DNA of 64,000 nucleotides from Crocodylus rhombifer (Eukaryota > Chordata > Crocodylia > Crocodylidae), in assembly GCA_038503035.1 (NCBI GenBank), contig JAVSML010025176.1, positions 519,001 to 583,000 of the forward strand, written 5' to 3'. The position numbers and the translations under genes were made by a program. Numbering within the stretch: the first letter of the stretch is position 1; each line of letters opens with the position of its first letter. Positions 1-9,560 of this stretch are shown here, one piece after another. The notes beneath the pieces were generated by a model. That model ran no database searches. It was not told the DNA's origin and worked only from the letters and a program-made list of their open reading frames with translations.

Positions 1-1330
1 AATTACAGAGGGATCACCTTGCTGTCCACTACAGGAAAGGTCATTGCAAGAACTCTCCTTTAAAGAGCATTGCAAGAACAGGAGATGGAAAAGTGGGACT
101 GTTTCCTTCCACTTGCTGAAGTGCTCCTCCCAGAATCTCAGTGCGAGTTTAGGGCATCAAAAGGCGCAACTGACATATTCATTGCTCACCACCTGCAGGA
201 CAAATACCATGAACAACATAAACCTCCCTACATGGCTTTCTTTGACCTTATGAAAGCCTTTGGCTCTGTCAGCCAAAAAGTACCACGGAGGATACTTCTG
301 AAGTACAATCATCACAAATTCATCACCATTCTTTGCCTGCTCCATGACATTATGCAAGCAGTGGTTCTTAGTAACAGATCTATTATAGATCTCTTTGAGT
401 ATACGATGGGAGTTAAGCAAGGCTCCATCACTGCTCCAACACTCTTTTCAATATTCCTTACTGTGATGCTACCTCTGACCACCACTAACTTCCAGCTGAA
501 ATGAAGCTAAACTACCAAACTTCAGCCAACGTCAAGTCAAAATCAAGACCACCCTGACCTCAATCATTGACCTCCAATATGCTGATGATGCTGCAGTCTG
601 TGCTCACTCAGAAGCAGACCTTCAGGTAATTGTGAATGTCTTAATTGAGGCATACATGAAAATGGGCCTGATGCTTAACTCTCAGAAGACTAAGGTCCCC
701 CATCAATGAGCTTTTAATGAGCAGTTCCCAGGTCCTGTCATTCAGACTAATGTAGAGATTCTGGAGAATGTTAAATATTTCATGCACCTCAGAAGCCATC
801 CCTCATGGAAGGCTGACATCGACAAAGAAATCCAACATTGCCTTAAAAATGCAAGTGCAGTCTTCAGATGCCTGAGGAAACAGGTGTTCAAAGATTGCAA
901 CACCAGATCCAAAACCAAGCTTCTGGCTTATCAGGCAGTTGTGATCCCCACCTTACTGTGTAAAGCTGAGATTTGAAAAACATGCAGGAGGCACCTCAAG
1001 TTGCTGGAGAAGTGCTATCAACACTGCCTGCAGATGATCCTTTGAATCCAGTCAGAAGACAGTTGCACCAACATTAGAAACCTCTCACAAGCAAACACCA
1101 TGATCATTGAGGTGATGATTCTCTAACATCGACTTCACTGGACTAGCCACATTATCCAGATGTCCAGCTCCAAACTCCTAAAGCAAATTTTATTCTCCCA
1201 GCTCAGCCAAGGCATACACTTAAGAGGAGGGCAGAGGAAGGATGTTCTCAAAGCCAACCTGAAAAAATGTAACATCAGCATCAACTTGTAGGGGAATGTT
1301 ACTCCAAAGAGAGGAAGAGTCTGCTGCAAG
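1..1330 (+). mobile_element. Non-CR1 LINE reverse-transcriptase remnant (left-truncated by window)
   Basis: Decayed reverse transcriptase of a non-LTR retrotransposon that enters from the left edge. Translating in shifting frames gives the conserved order of an RT and its C-terminus: NYRGITLLST at the edge, LPESQCEFRASKGATDIF (~125-180), FFDLMKAFGSVS (~238-272), a GVKQGSITAPTLFS block (~411-450), then the YADD catalytic box with AHSEADLQ near 577-625. The distal part reads LLAYQAVVIPTLL (~920-958), then HWTSHIIQMSS and GGQRK motifs (~1136-1240). Several stops and frameshifts separate these blocks, so nothing is expressed as one protein. The YADD box and the C-terminal pattern differ from the FADDTK box of the CR1 copies elsewhere, so this is a different LINE clade. 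I cannot place the clade with certainty (Rex1/Babar-like, L2-like and RTE-like are possible). The 3' end is judged only from loss of recognisable protein. Confidence 0.8.
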
Positions 1331-2433
1331 AATCTCAGTACTTTGAAACCTTATGATCAGGACCAACTCTAGAGGGGTGTGGGGCCTGGGGCAAATCAGC
1401 CTGTGCGGGGCCCCCTTAAGAGAGCCTGGTGACATGGGCTGCAGAACAGGATGAAAGCAGCAGCCTTGGCTATGAAGGTAGATACATAGAACACATGAAT
1501 GGCAAAAGATATAATATAAAAGTATTCTATCTTAATCTATTTAGGAGGACAGACATAATAACAGTAAGCCAAACCTATAACACTAAAACAACTTTGAAAG
1601 GAAAGCTGCCGGTGTTTTTATTAGGCAATAGTTAACTCAAAATATTTCTTGCATTACAATTTGGAAGTAGTGCATTGTAACCTAACTTCATCAAACGTGA
1701 CAGGTCACAGATAACAGTCCTGATGAGAGGAAATGTGTAAACATTGTAAATTAAAGTTGAAAGAATGACAATAATACTATAGTAGCAACCTTACACTAAA
1801 ATCTGTAATATTCATGGTATTATTTGTTGTTGCAATATAATTAGTTTGCAGGTAAGGTCTATTCTTAATTTAAAATGTATTAATATATTCTTTTTACTTT
1901 TTCATAATAACAATGACAGTAATGGTAATGATAATACAGTTGATTTTGTTTTCTTGGCCTTTGACTGTATTTTATTTATTTATGCATGCAAAAATAGCTA
2001 CTAGCATTTGGAAAAAAAAATGCCCATGGTTGAAGAGACTGATAATAGGACACAATTAGTTAAAGAAACTTGGCCATGTAGTGTGCAAAAATTTGCATTG
2101 CTGTATTGTCCTGCTATCTTGCTATATTGCACAGATATATATTGTGCAATATCAGATTTCAGTTTCTAGCACTGTCTCCTCCTTATGTTTCAGAAACATT
2201 GCATATACTTGCAACATTTCAAACAAAATAAAGTTTTTGTTTCTATTTTTGAGCAGAATTTGCTTATGCTGACAACACTGTATTTAAAAGTTGCATGGCC
2301 TATACTATATGGTTACAGCTGTGATCAGTGGAAACTTCTGAACTGGAACCATTCTAGTGTAAAAAGACAGGCCTCTTCTCATAAGACACTCTGTACAGAC
2401 CCTTCAGTTTGGGAATTTACATACGCACTCACT
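1331..2433. other. AT-rich non-coding stretch
   Basis: No credible gene is visible. Around 1360-1430 is a short G-rich patch that may be the tail of the preceding repeat. The rest is AT-rich with short unconvincing ORFs. Confidence 0.5.
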
Positions 2434-2435
2434 AG

Positions 2436-2885
2436 GTGCATCTACACATGATGCTATTGCAAGGTGCTATGGCAATGTACCATCCACAGGTGTCTACACA
2501 TGGCCAGCAGCTACTTTGTCATAGTGGTGCACTCCCCTGTAACAGTGTGCCACTCTGGCAAAGTAGCTGATAAAAATAACTGCACCACGCATACAGTGCA
2601 GTAACAGGTGGTAAATTTACATGATGGTAAATTTTGTTAGTAAATGGCAACTGCACCTTAAGCCCAGGACAGGCACCTGGTTTTGTTATAGAAATGTTAC
2701 TAGACAAACAAAGCACACTGGCAAAAATTATTGGAAGTTTAAAGGCCAGAAGGACACATTTAATCATTTAGTCAAACTCTTATGTAGCAGATGCCATAAA
2801 ATTTCACTCACTCTATCCAAACCTATAGCTTCTGGCAGGGCTAAGATGCATCTTACTGAAAGACTTGATGTGTAGGATGAGCTCC
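2436..2885. repeat. Hairpin-forming MITE-like repeat
   Basis: The left edge reads GTGCATCTACACATG and a second TGTCTACACATG follows about 50 bp later. An imperfect 25-bp inverted repeat at 2508-2532 and 2545-2569 (CAGCTACTTTG against CAAAGTAGCTG) forms a hairpin with a 12-base loop. A degraded GATGTGTAGGATGAG near 2867-2881 could be the right terminus. This layout resembles reptile Harbinger-type MITEs, but I see no clear target-site duplication, so both borders and family are tentative. Confidence 0.45.
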
Positions 2886-3972
2886 TACAATATTGTACAA
2901 ATAAATGCCAAATATAAATAAAATCCTTAGCCATTATTTGAGGCAAGGAATAATCTGAAATCTTGTGTGCTAAATTTAAATGGGGAGTTTAGCATGAACA
3001 TATTTTGTACAATCCTAGTGACAGCTTTTCCTACTAACTAATAACTCTTTGCACTCTCCACATAAGTTACACCTAATTCAATTCATTATTTGATGTGCTA
3101 CTCACACTACTTTTCACAGCATCCCTACCTCTTGGTCATCACTCTCACGACCCACCAAATTCACATATAAATGTGTAACGTCTCTAAAACTTATTAATCC
3201 AGTTTGATTAAGAGAAAATGTTCTTGGTGGAGGAGTATATGAGGCAATTTATGGCTTTTGAGGGTGATTAAATGCTGAAGTGGAGCTGAGGCATTTGATA
3301 ATCACAGGAGCTATTTATTGCTAGAATATTCCAAGCCTATGAACATTACTCGACTCAAACTACCATTAAATACATTTTTTTCTTATGTTGTTTGCTGAAT
3401 CTTCTTCTATCTACATATGCGAAAGTCTAAAATCTCTTGGACTAAATAACTTCATAAGGTCTCTTCCAGCCCTACTTTTCTATGACTCTATGATGCAACC
3501 ACTGCTTGACACTTCCCACTGACCACATCTCATGAAGGACAAGCTTAAGTAACTCGAAGAAAATGCCAGTTTCTTGAAAAACTGGTCTACAAACAAATAA
3601 TTGTGAGAGGGAGTTTCCTGGCTAGAAATGGATAAGACTAGGTAATTCAATGTATCATTTCTGATTTACACTCATATTGCCATCATAAATGAATGACAAG
3701 GGAGATTTTCGTCTCCCCCCTTTAGTAGGCATTTGAAACTTGTATTAAGCTGCTGAAATCCTGCTTTCCAGGCTGTCAGATCTGCCTCTTAAACTCTAAA
3801 ATGTTAATATTGCAAAAAAGTAAGGAAAAAGTAAGGGATATGACATCATTGTGAGCATAAAACATCTTCCACAAGTATATGGCACATTTTTCTTTTATCC
3901 AAGCTAGTGTCACTCATTCTTGTATCAAGCTGCAAACTTGTATCATGTTACTTCCCTCTCTAATAGCAGCAC
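2886..3972. other. AT-rich non-coding stretch with one CR1 tail
   Basis: I see nothing coding. Apart from the CR1 3' tail listed separately at 3437-3494, the sequence looks unique and AT-rich. Confidence 0.5.
3437..3494 (+). mobile_element. CR1 3'-terminal fragment
   Basis: The stretch follows the CR1 3' consensus pattern: a GGACTAAATAAC block, AAGGTCTCTTCCAGCC, then the short terminal repeat TATGACTCTATGA. Only the last ~60 bp of the element is present, as expected from severe 5' truncation at insertion. Plus orientation. Confidence 0.8.
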
Positions 3973-4771
3973 TGGGAACACAGGAAATGCCATTTACTGG
4001 GTCAGATGGTAGGTTCATTTAGCCCCGTATGCTGTCTACTACATTGGCAGAGTATGAATGTTGAGGGGGAAGGTAAAGAGATCGTATCCAGAATCTTCTA
4101 TCCCATGCTTCTTTCTCATTACAGCTTCCAGCAATAAGAGGTTTAGGAAGGTCAGATATCAAGGCTACCATATTCAGAACCCTCTGTTAGACCTTTTCTC
4201 CAAGAAATTACTTAATTCCCTTTTGAACTAGGTTAAGCTACAAGCATCCAAAAGCCCTTGTAACAATGAGTTCCACTAGTATGTGTTATACAAAAAAAAA
4301 TCCCTTTTTTCTGTTTTAAACATACTACCTAATGGTTTCATTTTATGTCCCCCAGTATTTTCAGAGATGGTAAATAATAAACTCCTTTCTTTGCACCATT
4401 AAATATTTTGTAGAATTCTATCATGTCCTCAAGCATCTACTTTCTAAGCTGAAAAGCACTAGCCTATTTAGTCTCTTTTCATATGGAAGTCCTTCCATAC
4501 CTCTGATCATCCTAGTTACCCTTCTCTGTTTCTTTTCCTGTTTTTCTATGCATTTTTGATGTATAAGAATGAAAGCTGTACCCAGTATTCAAGGTGGGGA
4601 TGCACAACAGACTTATAGAGGTACAGTGATACTTTCTGTTTTGTTTACTTCTTTATAACTCCTAATAATTTATTTCTTTTCAGTGTTGCTGAACAATGAG
4701 CTGCCATTTTTTTTGTGAACTGTCCTCATTAACTCCAAAAATCTCCTTTTTGTGTGATACCAGTGTGGTAG
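3973..4771 (-). mobile_element. Old, divergent CR1 3' part
   Basis: Read on the minus strand this follows the end of the CR1 ORF2 and its 3' UTR in a heavily mutated state. On the plus strand the recognisable antisense landmarks are GGGTCAGATGGTAGGTTCAT (~3999-4018), a GAGTTCCACTAG block (~4267), CTATCATGTCCTCAAGCATC (~4418) and CATATGGAAGTCCTTCCATA (~4480). No frame stays open. It is older than the adjacent CR1 at 4781, which abuts its 5' side. Confidence 0.75.
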
Positions 4772-4780
4772 CAGGCACAT

Positions 4781-6440
4781 AGTTTCATAGTTTCATAGTA
4801 GCTAGAGTCGGAAGGGACCTAGGTAGATCATCTAGTCCGACCCCCTGCCTTGGCAGGAAAGAGCACCGGGGTCAGATGACCCCGGCAAGGTGCTCATCTA
4901 ACTTCCTTTTAAAAATCCCCAGGCTAGGAGCCTGCACCACTTCCCCTGGAAGCCGGTTCCAGGCCCTAGCCGCCCTGACTGTGAAGTAGCGCCTCCTAAT
5001 ATCTAGTCTAAACCTACCCTCCGCCAGCTTGTGACCGTTATTCCTGGTCACTCCTGGCAGCGCACGGGGGAACAGGGACTCCCCCAATACCTGCTGATCC
5101 CCCCTGACCAGTTTGTAGCAGGCCACAAGGTCCCCCCTTAACCTTCTCTTGTGGAGGCTAAACAGGTTCAGGTCCCGTAGCCTCTCCTCATAAGGCCTGC
5201 CCTGCTGACCCCTGATCATACCAGTGGCCCTCCTCTGGACTCTCTCCATATCGTCCACGTCCCTCTTGAAGTGTGGCGCCCAGAACTGGACGCAGTACTC
5301 CAGCTGCGGCCTGACCAGTGCCGCATAGAGGGGGAGGATCACCTCCCTGGACCTGCTCGAGATGCATCTGTGGATGCATGACAGGGTACGGTTGGCCTTC
5401 TTGACTGCCTCCCCACACTGCCGGCCCATGTTCATCGTGGAGTCAATGACGACTCCAAGATCCTTTTCCGTCTCCGTGCTGGCAAGAGGGGAGTTCCCCA
5501 ACCTGTAAGTGTGGTGCCGGTTCTTCCTCCCCATGTGCAACACCTTGCACTTATCAGTGTTAAACCCCATCCTATTCTCATCTGCCCACCGTTGCAACCT
5601 GTCAAGGTCAGCTTGTAGCCTATTGCACCCTTCTAGTGCACCCACATCCCCCCACATCTTAGTGTCATCAGCAAACTTGAACAGGGTGCTTTCTACCCCC
5701 TCATCCAAGTCACTGATGAAGATGTTGAACAGTGCGGGCCCGAGGACCGAGCCCTGCAGAACCCCACTGCCCACGTCCTTCCAGGTCGAGAAGAACCCAT
5801 CCACTACCACCCTCTGGGTGCGGCCCTCCAACCAGTTGGCGACCCATTTGACTGTGTGGGCATCGACACCACAGTCTCCCAGCTTTTTGATGAGGACAGG
5901 GTGAGAGACAGTGTCGAAAGCCTTCCGGAAGTCCAGAAAGACTACATCCACAGCAACCCCTGCATCTAATGATTTGGTGACCTGATCGTAAAAGGCCACC
6001 AGGTTGGTCTGACAAGACCTGCCACTGATGAACCCATGTTGGTTGCCCCTGAGCATGCATTCCCCCGCAAGACCCTCCTGGATGTGTGCCAGGATAATTT
6101 TTTCAAAGAGCTTACCCGGGATTGAGGTAAGACTAACTGGCCTGTAATTTCCCGGGTCCTCTTTTTTTCCCTTTTTGAAGATAGGGACCACATTTGCCCT
6201 CTTCCAGTCCTCCGGCACCTCACCAGAGCACCACGAGTGCTCATAGAGCCGCGCCAGGGGTCCCGCAATGACCTCGGCCAGTTTCTGTAGAACCCTAGGG
6301 TGAAGATCATCCGGACCAGCAGACTTGAACACATCCAGCCTCTCCAGAAGTACCCTAACTAACTCCTCGCTAACTCCTGGCCCAGGCGTGTCTCTGGTAG
6401 CCTGCAGGTGTGGCCAGGGCTGATTATGGAGTCATCTAAC
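4781..6440 (-). mobile_element. Young CR1 LINE, 5'-truncated
   Basis: The 3' terminus lies at 4781 with tandem TTTCATAG-type repeats, followed inward by GGAAGGGACCTAGGTAGATC and the 3' UTR. A single open frame then covers most of the RT and the whole C-terminal part of ORF2. The 5' border near 6415-6440 is inferred from the frame meeting a stop and CR1 protein similarity ending. The apurinic endonuclease domain and ORF1 are absent, so this is a typical dead-on-arrival copy, although its frame is undamaged, which indicates a recent insertion. Confidence 0.9.
4872..6332 (-). CDS. CR1 ORF2 fragment: reverse transcriptase and C-terminal domain (486 aa, partial)
   Basis: This encodes the reverse transcriptase half of a CR1 LINE polyprotein, the enzyme that copies element RNA at a nicked chromosomal target. 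Visible motifs are KSAGPDDLHPRVL at residues 3-15, EDWKRANVVPIFKKG at 41-55, NYRPVSLTS at 62-70, QHGFISGRSC at 98-107, FLDFRKAFDTVSH at 132-144 (first catalytic Asp), VLQGSVLGP at 191-199, and the catalytic FADDTKMWG box at 220-228. The C-terminal CR1-specific part follows, with LVRPQLEYCVQFWAPHFK, FRLDIRRRYFTVRAARAWNRLP and a terminal KRKLDEHLAGVI. The chosen Met is only the first ATG: the frame stays open about 80 nt further upstream (reading LVRVLLERLDV), so it is not a genuine start. The endonuclease domain is missing, so the product could not retrotranspose by itself. All catalytic residues I can check are intact. Confidence 0.9.
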   Translation of the reverse strand: MFKSAGPDDLHPRVLQKLAEVIAGPLARLYEHSWCSGEVPEDWKRANVVPIFKKGKKEDPGNYRPVSLTSIPGKLFEKIILAHIQEGLAGECMLRGNQHGFISGRSCQTNLVAFYDQVTKSLDAGVAVDVVFLDFRKAFDTVSHPVLIKKLGDCGVDAHTVKWVANWLEGRTQRVVVDGFFSTWKDVGSGVLQGSVLGPALFNIFISDLDEGVESTLFKFADDTKMWGDVGALEGCNRLQADLDRLQRWADENRMGFNTDKCKVLHMGRKNRHHTYRLGNSPLASTETEKDLGVVIDSTMNMGRQCGEAVKKANRTLSCIHRCISSRSREVILPLYAALVRPQLEYCVQFWAPHFKRDVDDMERVQRRATGMIRGQQGRPYEERLRDLNLFSLHKRRLRGDLVACYKLVRGDQQVLGESLFPRALPGVTRNNGHKLAEGRFRLDIRRRYFTVRAARAWNRLPGEVVQAPSLGIFKRKLDEHLAGVI

Positions 6441-7061
6441 CTTGTAGGAATGCTGGGCTTAGGCAGAACATAAGCCCAGACTTGAGTAGGGCCAGCAGTG
6501 AGATTTTGGAGGCTTCTGAGGAAACATCAGCTCAGCAGGGTGGCTGCAGCTCCTGAAGGCCAGCAGGGAGAATACAGCCACCTGTCTGGAGATTTAGGAA
6601 GAAACTGAGGGGTGGATAAGGTTCCTGGGATCGAGGGAGGGGTCCAGAGCCCACAGAAAGATGCCGAGTGTGTGGGACCTAATGAGGGGTCTGGCGTCCA
6701 GAAAAAGGTTGAGTATATGCTGTGGCAGCTGAAAAGTATGTCTGTTTTATAAAAGTGCTTGCTGAAGACTCTATGAAAATTAGACCAAATGTTTTTCTGT
6801 ATTTCTTTAGATATTAAGGTATAAATTGTTGCTAAAAGCCTAATTATAGTTTAAGATGTAGTGAGGCCTTGTATAAAGTAAGGCCTAGTAAATTTAGCAA
6901 AGCCTAGAAGTAGTAAGGCCCTGTAGTGCAGTTAAAGTTACCTTATCAAAGGAATGCAAGGCTTGTATTGCTATTAGTCAGTCTAAGGACAGTTGAAGTA
7001 AAAAGAATCTGAGTGGTCGTACATTATCAGTGTCCTTCAGAAGCTATAAATTAACCGAAAT
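6441..7061. repeat. LTR/leader-like repeat of uncertain family
   Basis: G-rich sequence with the 16-mer GACCTAATGAGGGGTC at 6676-6691, which recurs exactly at 8742-8757. It is followed by an AT-rich part with repeated AAGGCCT motifs (~6860-6935) and a TATAAATT box at ~7046. This could be part of an LTR retroelement interrupted by the CR1 that starts at 7062. No gag or pol coding sequence is visible. Confidence 0.35.
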
Positions 7062-7862
7062 GGATCTGGTTCAACAAGGTCAAGTGCAGAGTGCTGCACC
7101 TGGGGAGAGGGAACCAGCATTATGGTTATAGGTCAGGGGCTGCCTGTCTCGGCAGCACAGAGCCAGAAAGGGATCTTGGGGTCATGATTGACTCCAGGAT
7201 GAATATGAGTCGCCAATGCGACGAAGCAATAGGCAGAGTCAACCACACCCCGTCCTGTATCAACAGGGGCATCACTAACAGCTCCAGAGAGGTCTTGCGG
7301 CTCCTCTATGCAGCGCTGGTCAGGCCGCAGCTGGAGTACTGTGTCCAGTTCTGGGCGCCGCACTTCAAGAAGTATGTGGAGAACCTGGAAAGGGTCCAAA
7401 GGAGGGCCACTCGCATGGCTGAGGGCCTCCGTGGCCAGCCCTATGAGGAGAGGCTGAGGAACCTGAATCTCTTCAGTCTCCACAAGAGGAGACTGAGGGG
7501 GGATTTTGTGGCTGTCTACAACCTTATCAGGGGCCAGCAGCAGGGACTCAGGGAAAGTCTGTTCACCAGGGTCCCCCTTGGAGTCACCAGGAACAATGGT
7601 CACAAGCTGAGGGAGCATAGGTTTAGGTTAGATATTAGGAAGAACTACTTCACTGTAAGGGTGGCCAGAGCCTGGAATAGGCTTCCCAGAGAGGCAGTGC
7701 TCTCACCTTCCCTGGAAATCTTCAAGAAGAGACTGGATAGGCACCTGGCTGGGGTCTTATGACCCCTGCCCCCCCCCAGTGCTCCTTCCTGCCCATGGCA
7801 GGGGTTCAGACTAGATGATCTGTCTAGGTCCCTTCCAACTCATTGATTCTAAGATTCTGTGA
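7062..7862 (+). mobile_element. CR1 LINE, 5'-truncated
   Basis: Begins inside ORF2 (reading WFNKVKCRVLHLG) and runs to a clear CR1 3' end: AGATGATCTGTCTAGGTCCC followed by the ATTCTAAGATTCTGTGA terminal repeat. It lies in the orientation opposite to the copy at 4781-6440, only about 620 bp away. The insert is short because of 5' truncation but its frame is undamaged, so it is fairly young. Confidence 0.9.
7091..7762 (+). CDS. CR1 ORF2 C-terminal fragment (223 aa, partial)
   Basis: The frame encodes only the CR1-specific C-terminal region downstream of the RT palm, so the FADD catalytic box is not included. Recognisable blocks are PERDLGVMIDSRMNMS near residues 25-40, LVRPQLEYCVQFWAPHFKKY around 75-95, ERLRNLNLFSLHKRRLRGD, NNGHKLREHRFRLDIRKNYF, and a terminal KKRLDRHLAGVL. 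The frame is already open at the element border, so the first Met is not a true start. No enzymatic function is expected without the palm. It is useful mainly for subfamily assignment: it resembles the 4872-6332 product more than the 19550-21109 product. Confidence 0.85.
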   Translation: MLHLGRGNQHYGYRSGAACLGSTEPERDLGVMIDSRMNMSRQCDEAIGRVNHTPSCINRGITNSSREVLRLLYAALVRPQLEYCVQFWAPHFKKYVENLERVQRRATRMAEGLRGQPYEERLRNLNLFSLHKRRLRGDFVAVYNLIRGQQQGLRESLFTRVPLGVTRNNGHKLREHRFRLDIRKNYFTVRVARAWNRLPREAVLSPSLEIFKKRLDRHLAGVL

Positions 7863-8449
7863 AGGATGATATCTTTGTATTACACAACCACAGACATGTT
7901 CATAAAAATCTAAGAAACTACTATTTTTTCTCTCGGTTCCAATGACTAAATGATTTCTCATTCTACACATACATATACACATAATACATAAAAACTCTTC
8001 AGCTTTATAGACCTGCACATGCTTTGTCTATAAAATATAGAAGAAAGATGAATAAAATGTAAAGAATTTTTTTTTCTATAAAATACAGGAAAAAGATTAA
8101 TAAAAGCTATAAGAGGGAAACTAACAGTTTCCACATTAGTTAAAGTTATGGACATTTTTGCCAGGATATAGTATTCTAAAAGAACAAACTTGCATTACTT
8201 TGTTTGCGGATACTATGTAATTTAGTGTTTTAAAAGTCTAAATATGGCGAATTGAATACCATTATCACTCAGAATAGCAGACTGAGGCCAGACCAACTCC
8301 ACAATATCATTTCACATAGATTATGGACTAGATGAACTGTCTAGGTCCCTTCTGACTCATGATTCCATGAAATATCTGGAAACCATTCAGAAGGAAAATG
8401 CAGCTCTGTGAAAAGGATTAGTTAGTCGTTGCCTAAATCAGTGGGCCCA
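7863..8449. other. AT-rich non-coding stretch
   Basis: No gene is visible. A CR1 tail at 8324-8371 is listed separately. The rest is low-GC and unremarkable. Confidence 0.5.
8324..8371 (+). mobile_element. CR1 3'-terminal fragment
   Basis: GGACTAGATGAACTGTCTAG followed by GTCCCTTCTGACTCATGATTCCATGAAAT matches the CR1 3' end pattern seen at 7815-7862. Only ~50 bp are present. Confidence 0.8.
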
Positions 8450-8725
8450 TGGACCTCGAGGAGCCCAAGAACTGTATTTTAGGGTCCTTCCTGGTACCCC
8501 TCGGACAACACTTCTTGGGGACGCTTAACTTCACTGACCTTTGTGGAAAGAGGAACTTGCTGTGTATCACGCATCAGAAGAGACTGCTGATAAGTTGCCA
8601 ACGCAAATTGCTTTTGTCTGTCATCGTTTGTCTTGTTACTATACATAGTTGTGTTTTTGTTAAGTCAATAAAGTTTTCTTACCTTTCTACCCCCAACCAC
8701 ACTCTCATTCTAAACCCTCCACAGG
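8450..8725 (+). repeat. Probable LTR 3' half (R-U5-like)
   Basis: The region contains a polyadenylation signal AATAAA at 8667-8672, a T-rich and C-rich stretch after it, and ends CTCCACA before a G-rich leader-like segment. This is how an LTR R/U5 and 3' border look. I cannot identify the matching U3, and no pol domain flanks it, so the LTR identity is a moderate inference. Confidence 0.4.
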
Positions 8726-9120
8726 CAGCTGAGACATATACGACCTAATGAGGGGTCCAGGAGCCCAGAATGGGGCTGAAGGTATTGAGAGGCTGAGTGT
8801 GTTGTGGAGCCCAGGGAAGGGCTGAGTATATTGAGGGACCAAGAGTGTGGATGAACAGGTGAGAGTGATTGCACCTGCAAGGCAGGGGGCATGGTGGATG
8901 AGCAGAATGGAGCTACAAAATATGCCCTTAAGGCGGAGACCATAGAACCTTGTAGTCACGTGGAAGATCAGACTGGGAAGCCCTGGGGCAGCCTCCTTTA
9001 TATAAAAATAACTATAAAAAGGCATGGCAGGAAAGAGAAGGAATAACTGCCCAATGAGATTGTGGGCTGCAGGGACCCCAGGGGTTTCACGGCCACCCTC
9101 GAAGAGATGCCCTGCCACTA
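8726..9120 (+). repeat. Leader-like G-rich repeat downstream of putative LTR
   Basis: It shares the exact 16-mer GACCTAATGAGGGGTC (8742-8757) with 6676-6691 and has internal repetition of GGGCTGA motifs (~8772-8825). There is no coding potential. It may be the untranslated leader of an LTR element or simply a dispersed repeat. Confidence 0.35.
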
Positions 9121-9149
9121 ACAGTTAATGCAGAGCTCATCATTTTATT

Positions 9150-9560
9150 TATATATTTTGGAATAATGTTTCCCCATATGCATCATTTTTCATTTATCAA
9201 CATCAAATTCCATCCACCATTCTGCTGTCTATTCACTCAATTTTGCAAGATACTTCAGTAGTTCTTTGCAGGCTGCCTTGGTCTTTACCATTCTGAATAA
9301 TTTAGTGTCATCAGCAAACTTGGCAACCTTCCTATATACCTCTGCTTGAATATATTTAACAGCATCAATCCCAACACAGAACCCTGATGCACTATTTATA
9401 CCTACTCTGTTTTGAACCCTTAAGCCAACTTCTAATCCACATGTGAACATTTCTTCTAATTCAATGGCAAGCAAATTTCATTAAGAGCTTTTGGCATGGG
9501 GCTTTGCTTAAGGCTTTCTGGAATTGCAGAGCTAATTAGTCTACTCTACAGTAAATGTCT
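9150..9560 (-). mobile_element. Old CR1 fragment covering the RT active site
   Basis: The minus-strand frame at 9229-9474 reads VAKFADDTKLFRMVKTKAAC, which contains the CR1 FADD catalytic box. Flanking residues are degraded and no GVPQGSVLGP motif is recognisable in the same frame. Both ends have decayed, so the borders are approximate. This belongs to an old CR1 generation like the one at 3973-4771. Confidence 0.75.
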
